In this document: positions 10,233-22,324 of the stretch, one piece after another
Layout of the letters: each line of letters starts with the position of its first letter
Numbering within the stretch: position 1 is the stretch's first letter
NCBI RefSeq assembly: GCF_021730395.1
Contig: NC_069363.1
Span: 55,919,001 to 55,983,000 of the forward strand
Reading direction: 5' to 3'
DNA length: 64,000 nt
Origin: Mercenaria mercenaria
Taxonomy: Eukaryota > Mollusca > Bivalvia > Venerida > Veneridae
Made by a program: the position numbers and the translations under genes
The notes under the pieces: model-generated
The model's database searches: none
What the model was told of the DNA's origin: nothing
The model's input: only the letters and a program-made list of their open reading frames with translations

Positions 10233-13200
10233 GTGAGTCAGATTCCTAAGTGTGGTTTCTATGCAGAACCTATCATATACACGCTTTATGATATATTTTC
10301 TTGACTATTTTTCATTGTTGAGTTTATTTTGCATGCTGTGTTTTTGCTTGTATCATTGATTCTTAATATACTTGTAGCATGCAAACAAGAAACGGCTTGT
10401 AGAAAGGATAAATTTAATCATTATATGACATTGAAAACAGCTAAACATCGCTCTCTGTTAAGCACTGAGTTGAATAGATCGATTCATGTGATCCAAGGCC
10501 GGTTTCCTTATACTCGCCCGAAATCTTGGATAATGAGCGAACGGTGTTTCATGATTTTTGTTTTCATTTTAAAAACCCTTGAGTAGATGCATTTTCTGTA
10601 AGTGACGGAGTATACCTACGTATTCAGTTTACGTTCCGTTCACGACAATAGTATCTTTTCAATATGCTGTGAACACAGCGTTCAACTAAAGTATTGTCTC
10701 TATCCGTCTGTACGAGTTAAGATAATTAGTTTGAAAATGTTGTACGAAGTCACAGTCTGACAAACTTTAAATTGTTTTTTATATTCAAACAGATCAGTAG
10801 ATGCTCACGGAAAATTTCCTGTTCCCTTTTTCGTTTTATATCGTTTCAGCTCCTTTGCTATAATTTATGATCTGCACATACCTCTCCGTGTATTATTATT
10901 GTCAGTTAGCGCGCGCACCCCCGCCCGGCTGTGTCCGCCATTGGTCGCATATGAAATTGATCAAGCAAACATACATCGCTGTAACGGATATATTTTATTA
11001 AACCACAGGATTGTACTCACAATATGACTAAAAACATGGCTGCCGATTTGTAAAGTGAAAAATTGTATTAAATGTTAAATACATTGGATTATTATATGTA
11101 AACAGGTATTTTAATTATGTTTGTTTCTCTCAAGTAACTTAGATTTCTATCTCATGTATATGACTTTTTATGCTTTAAATAGCAGTTTGTTAACCTTAAA
11201 TGAACTTTTAAGGTCATACCTGCAAATCGATATTCTGTCAGCAATAAAGACACATACTTTATAATGTGAACGCACCAAATATACCTTTTATCTTTAAACA
11301 TAATTACCGAAACTCATTATTATAATTGAAGCATTAATTAGCTAAAAGTATCACGGAATGCTTAATTAATTAATAACTTAAATGCTTCTTTACATTATGG
11401 CCAAGTTAGCATATATAATGCGTGGGTTTTAACTGATGATTCACCTCAATCTGATGGTTTTTCGTGTTGTATTTTTTTGAACTGTATGCTTCAAAATTAT
11501 CTTACATTAATTAATTATACATTAGTTTTCCCGAAGTTACTGACAGTATTTGTATCGGACTTTCAATTTGCATTACATGTGTAAGCGATGCTCATCATTT
11601 GTAACCACTGCGACTATTGATTCTTCGATCAATAGAATATAACATCAATATGCATTATTCCGCTGAATTATACAAGTATTATTCAGGAAAGTATCTTTAG
11701 AACGTTGTTACATTCAGATCCAAACCGAAAACAACTTATTATTCCATTGAAAAAAAAATGTGTATGCTAAATACATATTAAAGATAATTTCTTTCGAGAC
11801 AGAAATCTATTTAATATAGTTGAGCCGCGCCATGAGAAAACCAACATAGTGCGATTGCGACCAGCATGGATCCAGACCAGGTCAGGGTCCATGCTGTTCG
11901 CTTTCAAAGCCTATTGCAATCAGAGAAACCGTGAGCGAACAGCAAGGATCCTGACCAGACTGTGCGGATGCTCAGGCTGGTCTGGATTATTATTATACCA
12001 GATTTATATAGTGCCCTTTTCATGATAAACACGTTCAAACATGCTGGTCGCAAATGCACTTTGATGGTTTTCTCATGGCGCGGCTCAATTATATACAATT
12101 TACTAGCAGCGTTTAGCAAAACATTTAAATCGTACATAGATCATAAAGCATCGCTGTTGCCAAGCATCAATGTTATTACACACGTTATGAGAGTTTAAGT
12201 ATAGGTTCCACGCATTGCCTGGAATGATTTTGTTTGTGTTGTCTTAGTAACAAAATCAGAACACAGTTTCACTGATAGTTTTAAGCGTGAAATATTCTTT
12301 GACAGTGGAAAATTTGTGAACGTTTTGCGTTTCCATTGTGTTTCATTGCAGATAACTGCTTCATATTCGTATATTGGGTCCCAGTGTGACGGACGCACAC
12401 AATTTATCACCCCAATTAAGATTTTTCGTATAGGTGCTTTCATGCTTTCAGACGTTATGTTGTTACTCTAAATACAGTCACAGTGCGCTAATCCATAACA
12501 GGGATGCAGAATGCATTTTATTTAATGTCGGTATATGTGCTATTCTAATATACATGGAGGGATATTTGATAACTCAGATCCGCGGTAAATCAGACGCGTA
12601 AAACAATGCGTAAGCTTTGATTATTAATTGAGAAATAATTATTTACGTAAAAATTTAGAGCAAATGTATTGATACAAATGTACTGCCCATTTTTCATCTA
12701 TATCTAGACACGGACAAATATACGCCACACCACGACAATATTATTTAAGATATAAAGAATATAGCATTGAATCTTTCCACATTGAATTTTGTTACAAAAA
12801 GATAAAGAACTTTAAACTTTGTTATCTTTATTTAACTCAATTCAGTGTAAAAAGACACTAACATTATACCCCCTATATGTATCTGCTTTAAGGTCATACA
12901 TAAAAATGTCCTTGTTTCAGGTCTGACTGATAAGCGACTTCAATCTCTTTATGAAAATACGTAGGAACATTGGGTTATATGCTATGCATGTGTTACCCAT
13001 CTCCATCATACAGTGACATTGACACTTGTATGATCGTCCTTAAGTGTTTTCTTACATGTATCCGCCACTGTTTGAGATTGTAAAATTTATCATGCGTACA
13101 TCGCTGTAGCTTTACCAGGATTTACTTTCTTTATTGTACAATAAGTATGCTCAACATTGCGAATGAACAATATACTGTGTATAGTTGTCGTGTTTAAAAT

Positions 13201-14469
13201 ACAGGATATCATAATTTAGAGGTATTTTGTTTTCAGTCTGGTATTTTAAGTGTTTTCATTTTGAATACATAATCAATTTCTTCTTTACTAAAGGCAAATT
13301 TTGATAATCTGAATGGAACTGGCGTAAAGTTTAAGGTAGACTTTCAGAATACGTTAATAACATAATAAATTATAATGTTGAATTAAGCGTGTGCACCTAC
13401 ATCAGTCGTAACCAAGCTACGTCCTTGCACGGTGTTATGATGTATAGCTTATGAAGTGATCCGGATAAATAACTTAACACATTATTACATTATTATTGTA
13501 ATTAAATCATTAATTTACCGAATGTCTTCTTCAATTAATTAAAAATTTGCATGTTTTTTATCTCATGGAAAATCTATTATTCTACACTCTTTTGCCATAT
13601 AATGATAAAATGTTATTAAATGATAGTTGTTTAAGCTAGTATTTATTTCTACTGCAGTGATTTGAAGTCCCACTATGCCTTTAATTAGCTAAACCATTGA
13701 CAGCTAAGTAGGAAATATGCGCCATTCCTTAGTTAGAGCAACGCTAGTATACTTTTAACGATTTAATATGTAAACCTAAATAGATAACATTTTCTACAAA
13801 TACTCGAAACAAATTATACATGGCTTTAAACTATAAACTCAACATGTCCCACATGATATGCACGATTTATATTATAGTGTGTCCAGTATTGCATAATTGA
13901 TTAATATGGACATGCAAATCTGTCAATTATTGACTGATCAGTACTTAAGGTTTAGGAACACAGAAATATTTGATAAACGAACAACATCACCTTTACCAGT
14001 ATTTTACATGACCATTACTACATGTTCTGCCTTACTGTCCCGTACGACGGATACATAAAATATTCTGAAAAAAGTAGCCCCCTTTGAAAATGAATGTCAT
14101 TTGTAAGAAATGAAAATAAAAAATTGCTGAAAACTGCGTTCCACCTAGTTATGTGAAATTTCAACACTCGTACGTTATTGCAAATGCAAAATGAACATAT
14201 GTAACAGTTCTTTGAAAATGGTGAGGTTTTAAAGGCGTTTAACTGTCCAGAAGTGTGGCCACTTTATGCAGTTCTTTACCGGAATTCAATGTTTATATCA
14301 GTATACTGACACTTGTTTCGTAGAGTAATATACATGTTTTATATGCTGTTCAATTTTCATGTGAAACAACTCTTTCTTTCTGTGATTTGTTGTTTGAATT
14401 TTTTTCCCTCAAAACGTAAGGCTAAGTGTTAAATAGAAATATAGCATTTTGAATTTTCTATTGTTTCAG
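10233..14469 (+). other. presumed intron 1 of the opine dehydrogenase gene
   Basis: AT-rich DNA between the candidate donor at 10233-10234 and the acceptor at 14468-14469 (TATTGTTTCAG). It holds one palindromic MITE (11820-12087). I recognise no coding exon; its short ORFs look random. Confidence 0.4.
11820..12087. mobile_element. palindromic MITE, GAGCCGCGCCATGAG family (copy 1)
   Basis: Left end TTGAGCCGCGCCATGAGAAA and right end TTTCTCATGGCGCGGCTCAA are perfect inverted repeats. Internal arms (CATGCTGTTCGCTTTCAAAG / GTGAGCGAACAGCAAGGATC) form nested hairpins. A shorter copy lies at 29177-29371. Confidence 0.8.
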
Positions 14470-14473
14470 ATCA

Positions 14474-15694
14474 ATGGAGAAACCAACACGAATTCTTATA
14501 TGTGGAGGCGGTAATGGCGCCCATTGCCTGGCTGTCACTGCCGCTACTCTGGATAACGTAGAGGTCAATATACTGACGCTGTTTGCAGACGAGGCAAAGC
14601 GATGGTCCAAAATTTTAGGAGAAGATAAAATTGTTGCCGAAGTTACATACAGTGATGGGAAGAAGGGTGAAATCTGTGGAAAACCACGGCTGATTACCGA
14701 TGACCCGACAGAAGCAATGAAAGAGGTAGACGCTGTTTTCTTCGTCGTACCAGCGTTTGCTCACCAACAGTATTTTGATGCCATTTTGAAACACATCAGA
14801 CCAAACACCATTATAGTAGGAATGCCAGGTCAAGCAGGGTTCGAGTTTCAGGCTTTCAAATGCCTGAAAGCTGTTGTTTCAAATTATGCGATTATAAGTA
14901 TGGAGTCGTTACCATGGGCTTGCAGAACATTAGAATTTGGAAGGAAAGTACAAATACTTGGATATAAAGATGTTCTCGGAGTTTCTTTGGTTGCTGGAAA
15001 AGGAGACTACAAACTGCCGCCGCTACAATATGCCCAAAAGATACTGGGACCCAAGCCCCACCTGAAGCCAACTCAGAATTACTTAGCTGTAAACCTAATG
15101 GCCAAATCAATTGTCCATCCTCCCGTCCTTTATGGCAAATGGAGAAATTGGGATGGCAACCCTCTTCCAGAAGCTCCGCTCTTCTATCAGGGCGTCGATG
15201 ACGACCAAGAGTACTTTCTCACCAAAGTCAGCGACGAGGTCCTTGCCACTGCAGCAGAAATTCATAAACAAAAGAATTACCTTGATATGTCAGAGGTCAT
15301 TCATATTTATGAGTGGTACAAAGAATATTATAAGGACCAAATTTCGGATAACAGTTCTCTGAAAGCCTGTATGAAATCAAATGGCGCTTACGATGGTCTG
15401 GTCCACCCCATGAAAAAGGTTGAAGGAGGCTTTGTGCCTGATTTCAAATACAGATACTTAGCTGAAGATATTCCCTTTGGTCTGGTAGTTATCAAAGGCA
15501 TTGCGGAATGTGTAGGCGTTAAAACACCAACAATTGATACCGTCATTGCATGGGGTCAAGAAAAGCTTGGCAAGGAATATATAGACGGATCAGCGTTGAC
15601 AGGAAAAGACGTGGCTACAACAAGAGCACCACAAGCTTACGAATTCAAAACATTAGAAGACCTTTGTGGACTTATAGAGGACGCTTCAAAGTAG
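14474..15694 (+). CDS. opine dehydrogenase (octopine/alanopine/tauropine/strombine dehydrogenase family)
   Basis: A single-exon 406-residue cytosolic enzyme. The family reductively condenses pyruvate with an amino acid (Arg, Ala, Gly or taurine) using NADH, re-oxidising NADH during muscle anoxia. The N-terminal Rossmann domain starts with the dinucleotide motif GGGNGAH at 11-17. The C-terminal opine dehydrogenase domain carries the three residues known for scallop octopine dehydrogenase (His212, Arg324, Asp329) at a constant +3 offset: His215 in SIVHPP, Arg327 and Asp332 in RYLAEDIPFG. Length matches the family (~400), and no stop or frameshift is seen. The Met chosen follows a splice acceptor (TTGTTTCAG|ATCA) by four bases, so the intron lies in the 5'UTR. 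Sequence alone does not settle the amino-acid substrate, so no symbol is given. Confidence 0.95.
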   Translation: MEKPTRILICGGGNGAHCLAVTAATLDNVEVNILTLFADEAKRWSKILGEDKIVAEVTYSDGKKGEICGKPRLITDDPTEAMKEVDAVFFVVPAFAHQQYFDAILKHIRPNTIIVGMPGQAGFEFQAFKCLKAVVSNYAIISMESLPWACRTLEFGRKVQILGYKDVLGVSLVAGKGDYKLPPLQYAQKILGPKPHLKPTQNYLAVNLMAKSIVHPPVLYGKWRNWDGNPLPEAPLFYQGVDDDQEYFLTKVSDEVLATAAEIHKQKNYLDMSEVIHIYEWYKEYYKDQISDNSSLKACMKSNGAYDGLVHPMKKVEGGFVPDFKYRYLAEDIPFGLVVIKGIAECVGVKTPTIDTVIAWGQEKLGKEYIDGSALTGKDVATTRAPQAYEFKTLEDLCGLIEDASK

Positions 15695-16216
15695 TGTATT
15701 GTATAAACGCTATTAAATTAAATATTTAATCATTAGTTGACAGAATACTCCCATTGTGAGTATGATAAGTATGTAGCATGTGAGAAGTCAATATTCTCTC
15801 ATCAGATATTTGGCCATGCAATATTCATAGACAATTTTTCCTACGGAACCCTATTCAGGCCACGGTATGTTGTCCTAAGCGACATGAAAAGGTGCTGATA
15901 TATGTCCGGGGGTAATAGGGACTCGAACAAAGTCAAAAACCTACCAGACGTAGCCTATATTGTAACTTAGACTTTATCTGCCTTTGCGAATATCATAGTA
16001 GCTAACTCTTATTGAAGAATCTCCTCATTAGAGAATCTCAGTAAATTGAAGCATCTGTTTATAACATGATATAAAAGAATACATTCACAGAGTATTGTTA
16101 ATAAGTTGTAGTGTAACCACTAGCTGTAGTGTTTGTAGGCACGATTTACAGATTGTGTTTTTATTGTGAGTTACATATTTATTCTCCATGACCGTTTCTC
16201 AGTGTATATCTTAAAA

Positions 16217-16222
16217 AATAAA
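16217..16222 (+). terminator. candidate poly(A) signal for the opine dehydrogenase gene
   Basis: AATAAA about 520 bases after the stop codon. A second AATAAA lies at 16545-16550. The stretch between the stop and here is AT-rich with no other feature. Confidence 0.4.
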
Positions 16223-16639
16223 TGCGTTAGAAAAATTATTTTGATTGCGCACTATTTTTTTTATAGTGATGCAAAATAAGATTTGCACCCACGCGAAAGC
16301 ACATAGCACAAACTAGCGTAGTGTATTTTTTGCACCAATTATTACAGCTGTTCCAATTCAAGTATTGCTGCGGGTGTGGTTTTTCCCGTCAAATCAACCA
16401 AAAATAAATATACTGGAGCAAAATGTTGAAATATTATTTTTCGGGATGGGTGTTTAATGCCTTCTAAAGATATATTAAAAAAAGAACGCTTTATAAAGTA
16501 AGAGTGAATATTAAAATTTTGCATCCAGACATGTTTTAATTTTCAATAAATCGAGTACAAATGTAATTGTAAAACGAACGATGTCCACCGTATTTCGAGG
16601 TGTCAAGCCGCCAGGAGAGGGTCGTATTCAGATTATTTT

Positions 16640-18427
16640 CATGGCAGCACACCCTGTGTTACGTGTACAAGGTCTGTTACCTATAAACATATTATTATTT
16701 TGGGCGTCCACCTCACTGAAAACCTCTCATGGAACATTCACATAGATAAGATCACTAACAAGAGCTGTCCGTAAGACAGCGCGCTCGACTTTTCTCAGTG
16801 CTTGACTCTGAATTAGAACTTTGCCAGTAAAACAATTCTAAGTTAAAAAGGGACATAACTCTGTCAAAATTCAAATCAGAGTTATGGGAATTGTGTCTCC
16901 TTGTGTAGACTTTGATAGTAAATAACTATTTTGAGTTTCAAGTCAAAAGCTTTAACAGTAACAGAGATATTTGACTTTTAACAAAAAATTCTAAGTTAAA
17001 AAGGGGCATAATTCTGTCAAAATTCAAACCAGAGTTTCTCCTGGTGTAGACTTTGATGGTAAATAAGTATTTTAAGTTTCAAGTCAAAAGCTTTGATAGT
17101 AACAGAGATATTTGACTTTATCAAAAACTTTAACCAAACATTCTAAGTTAAGACATAACTCTGTCAAAATTCAAACCAGAGTTATGGGAATTGTGTCTCT
17201 TGGTGCAGACTTTGATTGTATATAAATATTTTGAGTTTCAAGTCAAAAGCTGTAATAGTAACAGAGATATTTGACTTTATCAAAAACAGTTTTTAAAAAT
17301 TCTAAGTTAAAAGGGGCATAATTCTGTCAAAATTCATATCAGAGTTATGGGGATTGTTTCTTCTGGTGTAGACTTGATGGTAAATAAGTATTTTAAGTTT
17401 CAAGTCAATAGCTTTGATAGTAACAGAGATATTTGACTTTATCAAAAACTTTAACCAAAAATTCTAAGTTAAAAAGGGGCATAATTTTGTCAAAATTCAA
17501 ACAGAGTTATGGGGATTGTTTCTCCTGGTGTAGACTTTGATAGTAAATAACCATTTTAAGTTTCAAGTCAATAGCTTTGATAGTAACAGAGATATTTGAC
17601 GCCGACGCCGACGCCGGAGCGAGTGCAATAGCTCTACTTTTTCTTCGAAAAGTCGAGCTAAAAAGGCCAACAGTACATTAGGATTGCTCCGCCGTAACCT
17701 CAGAATCTCCAACCAATCTGTCAAGAGCAACGCTTATAACTCATTAGTCCGACCACACCTAGAATACTGCTCAACTATATGAAAACCCACACACTAAGAA
17801 TCTAACACATAAACTCGAGATGGTACAGAGAAGAGCTGCGAGGTACGCCACCAACCGCTACCACAACACCAGCAGCGTCACATCCATGCTTGGCCAACTG
17901 GATTGGGAATCGCTGGAGGCCAGAAGAACCAAGGCACAACTGACCATTTCTTCAAGATTGTCAACAATCTCGTAGACATCCCCGCAGAGCAGTTCTTGAC
18001 CCCAGCCAGAACAACCACCCGATCTTCTCACTCTCTGAAGTACAGGCAAATTTCAACATCTACTGCCTACTACCAGAACTCCTTTCCAAGGTTTATAACA
18101 CCATGGAACAACCTGCCTGCATCCATCACAGAGGCCTCCGACTTAGTATCCTTTAAGCAGGGGCTGTCCGATCTCTCTATTTAAGTGTAGGATCCCAGTT
18201 GTAAGTAAACCATTGATGATCCCCGGGGCTGTGCCGGCGTGGCTACCATAACCGGAGAGGCCTGGGGGAGAAAGGCGAAAACGCAGCTGGGAAGATCTTT
18301 TACTAGTATTCTTTCTTTGATCTGTCATGCTTCTTCTGCCTATCCTATTATTTTTCTCTTTTTTCTGACCATGTAACCACCCTCGTGACTGAGACGATGT
18401 ACCGCATAAATAGATAGATATTGTAAA
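16640..18427 (+). pseudogene. LINE 3' fragment (CR1/L2/Jockey-type reverse transcriptase C-terminus), interrupted
   Basis: Translated pieces match the end of a non-LTR reverse transcriptase ORF: LGVHLTENLSWNIHIDKIT (about 16700-16757), then after an insertion KANSTLGLLRRNLRISNQSV and LVRPHLEYCST (about 17662-17780), and further on LVDIPAEQFLTPARTTTRS and PRFITPWNNLPASITEASD (to 18181). The frame changes several times and a stop follows the LEYCST region, so it is dead. It is 5'-truncated. After the ORF comes a 3'UTR ending in an ATAGATAGATA-type tail near 18410-18421. A pearl-like element (16752-17661) splits the ORF. Confidence 0.8.
16752..17661. mobile_element. pearl/Helitron-like tandem-core element inserted in the LINE
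   Basis: Starts near AGAGCTGTCCGTAAGACAGC and ends near CTTCGAAAAGTCGAGCT. The core is about five units of ~165 bp, each containing TTCTAAGTTAAAAAGGGGCA, an AGAGTTATGGG stretch and AACAGAGATATTTGAC. The last unit runs into GACGCCGACGCCGACGCC. The LINE reading frame flanks it on both sides, so this is a nested insertion. Class assignment follows the bivalve pearl architecture (tandem core plus short microsatellite). Confidence 0.7.
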
Positions 18428-19414
18428 CGATTTTATCACGGTGGGGAAACCACGTGACTAACTTGGGTAACGTGCACGCAAAAGTGCTAAAAATAGGCCC
18501 GCTTCAGGTATGTTTTTTCACTATAACTTTTTTGATCCGCCATTGTTTTAAACGAGATTATGTGCATAAACCCAGCAATAAAAAGCTCTTTCATCGGATA
18601 TATGTAACTTGATGAAACTCTCTCCCGTTTTTACGTAATCCTTGCCCAACCGATTCGAAAGATGCAAAATATTTTGGTAACGAACACGTCTGTTCACAAG
18701 TTACGCACCTAGTACAGATTCTGCAGAGAATTTCCGCTGGAATTTAAGTTTAAAATAAAGCTTGTCATTGTCCAAAGTCCTGTACCAAATAATTAACATG
18801 ACTATTCAGGAATATTAAAGATATCGTAAGACAAAGGGTGCGGTAACGTACACGTTGCGGTTTTTCAGGAGATGACGTACACGTCATTTTTCCCCAGAGG
18901 GTAACGTACACGTCAAAGACTATTTATCATGCATGTAGACCATCTTTGTCTTTAAATGACTGAATTGTTAACATTTTGACATTGTTAAAAAAGATGCAAA
19001 TGCTGGGAATAGGCTGTTTTTCTTTCGGTATGTTAGTATATACAGAAATGCTACAGTGAAAATGTGTAGCGTCGGTCCTCATCCTAGCTTTGAAATAATT
19101 ACACGTTTACAGCTCTTGTATATCTATACATAAATAGGTAAGATGATAAAATTTTGAAATTATTTTGCTCTAAATCCATCATATGCGCAACTGACCATGT
19201 ATCTTTGAGTGAAAAAGTTGACAGTTGCTTACGGGTGATGGAAGCCTAGTACTTGTTCTTTCCAGTAACGATAGTTAGTTTAGTTGTCCGCACCATAATT
19301 ATGATTCTGACTTTTGAAAGAGACAAACAAAAAGAAGTATTAAATACGCATATAGGTATAATTGTTGCACCGAGAGTAACAGCAGTAAAACTATTATCTA
19401 TTTATAGCACGGAG

Positions 19415-19530
19415 AATGAATATATTTGCCAGGAGAGCGAAATGTCTTTTCGGAGAAAAAGTAATTTAAAGGCGCACGAGAAGAGACATAGTGGAGCGTG
19501 AACCTACCACTGTTGTGGGAAAAACTTTTT
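19415..19530 (+). pseudogene. C2H2 zinc-finger fragment captured inside the transposon
   Basis: The frame encodes YICQESEMSFRRKSNLKAHE followed by KRH, the exact C-x2-C-x12-H-x3-H spacing of a classical C2H2 finger but with the second Cys replaced by Ser. A stop then falls in the inter-finger linker, followed by YHCCGKNF, the start of a next finger. It is a degraded piece of a host zinc-finger gene or of a transposase-associated finger. Its position between the TIRs suggests transduplication. Confidence 0.6.
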
Positions 19531-19629
19531 TTGGACGACCCATTTTCTAAAAATAACAACAGAAAAAAACGTGTTACTTTTCTTTTTGACATGTTTATAT
19601 TTTGTATATCATTGATTTTACTTGGATTC

Positions 19630-20470
19630 CATACAAGTTTCTTATACATACAGAGAGGTAATTAAAAATGGAGTCAGTAAGAGATATGACTCCTTATCAC
19701 TGCACTTTCTTTCACTGACCTGTATTAATGTACAAAGTATCAAATCAACCCTTCATAGTTTTTGGCTTGGGCTTCAGTCAAGCTTCTTGCTTTTCCTTTT
19801 CATGCATAAAGGGAGGTGATTCAAAAATGGGGTCAGCTAAAGTAATGGTTCTTTGACACTGCACTTTGCTTCACTGACCTCTATCAATGTATCAAGTATC
19901 AAGACAATCCTTTATATGGTTTTGACATTGGCCCCAGACAAGTTTTTTCCATAGATAAAGGGAGGTTATTCAAAAATAAGATCAGTTAGAGTTATGGTTC
20001 TTTGACACTGTACTTCCTTTCATTGTACCTCTATTTATGTGCAAAGTTTCAAGTCAATCCTTTATATAATTTCGACTTGGGCTTCAGACAAGCTTTCTAT
20101 ATAACGATAAGGGGAGGTAATTTAAAAATGTGACCATTACACTGCGCTTCCTCTGTCAATGTGTAAAGTATCTTCAAATTCTTCAAATAGTTTTTGACTT
20201 GGGCTCTGGACAAGTCTTTTTTATAAGGATAAGGGGAGATAATTGAAAAATGGGACCACCTAGAGTTATGGTTCTTTGATACTGCACATCCTCTCACTGT
20301 GTTCAACCATTGTATGAAGTAACAAATTAGCACCTTTATTATTTCTTGAGTTATGCTCCGGACAAGAAGCGTGACGGACGCCAGCCGGTCGCCAACGGAC
20401 AGAAAGACGGACGACGGAAAAGTGATCCCTATATGTCGCAGCTACTTTGTAGTAGGCGACACAAAATCTG
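19630..20470. mobile_element. pearl/Helitron-like tandem-core element
   Basis: About five units of ~160 bp share GGGAGGT(A/T)ATT(C/T)AAAAAT, GTTATGGTTCTTTGACACTG and TTGGGCTTCAG(A/T)CAAGC. The array runs into GCGTGACGGACGCCAGCCGG and GACGGACGACGGA near 20370-20420, as expected for the ACGG-rich edge of pearl-like elements. Confidence 0.7.
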
Positions 20471-22324
20471 TCTAAGTCAACTGTACTTGGTTAAAAAAAA
20501 AACAACTTTTTTGCGACATTTTCTAACTTTTTTTGCGATCCAATATAGCTTAGTTTAGTAAAATAGTTAATTGTAATCTCGTTAATGCTTATATAAGGTA
20601 TTTGATTTTGTGAATGAACAGCCTAAACATAACCGAGGCTGTTACTTTAAAGCTTTGGATGTAATTGATGCATTTATAGATCTATATTGTCAGAATATGT
20701 CAGCATTTATAATTTAATCAACCATGGAATGACTATGTCCTTAGATATGCAAAATTTAGGTCAATACTGATATGTTGTTTCAGTAAGGAGGTCTAAATGA
20801 ATAACTAGCTGACCAACAAACTGTCACTAACCCACAGAAAGAATAACATTACTCCCGCACGATAATTTAAACGACAACGTGTTTATATTATTGGCTGATT
20901 GTTATGGTCCCATGCATGATAGAACTCAAACAGTTTGTCAATGATTCAAATAAGGTGCATGCTGTCATATTAAACAAAAAGATTTTCTGTATTGTAACGT
21001 TTTAATAAAGAAAAATCATGGTTATCAAGCATGCTATCGTTCCAGTTATCAATCAGAATTTATACTAATTTCAGCATCTTTTCAACAATATAAAACTGTT
21101 TACAGTTCCACGGGTCATCAAGAAGATTTGAACATATGGATTTGATTAAACCCTGCTGACAGACGGACATGGTTTATTCCCAAAAACCTAATTAACTTTT
21201 GATAGTTGGAGAAAAAAAAAGTTGACATTTAAAATGGCAACTGCTAACAATGTCTACTTGTCAAAATAACATACACGATTAGACCATAAAATTCCAAATG
21301 CTATTCACTTTCACTGTAGCATTTCTGTATATACTAACCTACCGAAAGAAAAACAGCCTGTTCCCAGCATCTGCATCTTTTTTTTAACAATATCAAAATG
21401 TTTACAGTTCAGTCATTTAAAGACAAAGATGTTCTACATGCATGATAAATAGTTTTTGACGTGTACGTTACCCTCTGGGGAAAAATGACGTGTACGTCAT
21501 CTCCTGAAAAACCGCAACGTGTACGTTACCGCACCCTTTGTCTTACGATATCTTTAATATTCCTGAATAGTCATGTTAAATATTTGGTACAGGACTTTGG
21601 ACAATGACAAGCTTTATTTTAAACCTACATTCCAGCGAAAATTTTCTGCAGAATCTGTGCTAGGTGCGTAACTTGTGAACAGACGTGTTCGTTACCAAAA
21701 TATTTTGCATCTTTCGAATCGGTTGGGCAAGGATTACGTAAAAACGGGAGGGAGTTTTATCAAGTTACATATATCCGATGAAAGAGCTTTTTATTGCTGG
21801 GTTTATGCACGTTATCTCGTTTAAAACAATGGCGGATCAAAAAAGGTATAGTGAAAAAACATACCTGAAGCGGGCCTATTTTTAGCACTTTTGCGTGCAC
21901 GTTATCCGATTTAGTCACGTGGTTTCCCCACCGTGTTATTACACTAGTCAGTAGTGTATTATCATTTTTTGTGTAATGGCTTTATTACACTCCCACGACG
22001 TCAAACATGTCGCTAAATATCATTTATGTAAAACATATAGTTAAAATACCAATTGTAAACAAAGCAATATCAGATTAAATGTAAGTAAAAGTATTTCCTG
22101 TTCAATTTTATAATAGATTCCTGTCTGTTTTAAAAAGGATAAAATATTGTCAACCGACAGTGTTTGTAAACAACTCAACATCAAAGCATATGTACGCAAT
22201 CAATTAAAATATGCTTTATCAACAAAGCTCTTTACTGCGATAACCACACAGTAAAACGTATGACACAAGATGTAAGAAATTATCGGTATTCTGCAGTTTA
22301 TTTATGCGGTGCCGTCACATATAC

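Larger units (their letters stand above)
18437..21935. mobile_element. 3.5-kb DNA transposon with ~627-bp terminal inverted repeats (CAC...GTG ends)
   Basis: TIRs at 18437-19062 and 21308-21935 are inverted copies with only scattered differences, roughly 97% alike by eye. Ends are CACGGTGGGGAAACCACGTG and its complement. The flanking 4-mer TTAT on each side is a possible target duplication. CAC termini plus a 4-bp duplication fit the CMC/Chapaev group, but no transposase is visible, so the copy is non-autonomous. Each TIR holds about five copies of GGTAACGTACACGT-like sequence. The interior carries a zinc-finger gene fragment (19415-19530) and a tandem-core element (19630-20470); 20560-21300 shows nothing recognisable. 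Confidence 0.8.

Noticed and set aside
17903-18184. Independent 93-codon gene on the plus strand
   Set aside because: Its sequence is the end of a LINE reverse-transcriptase frame.
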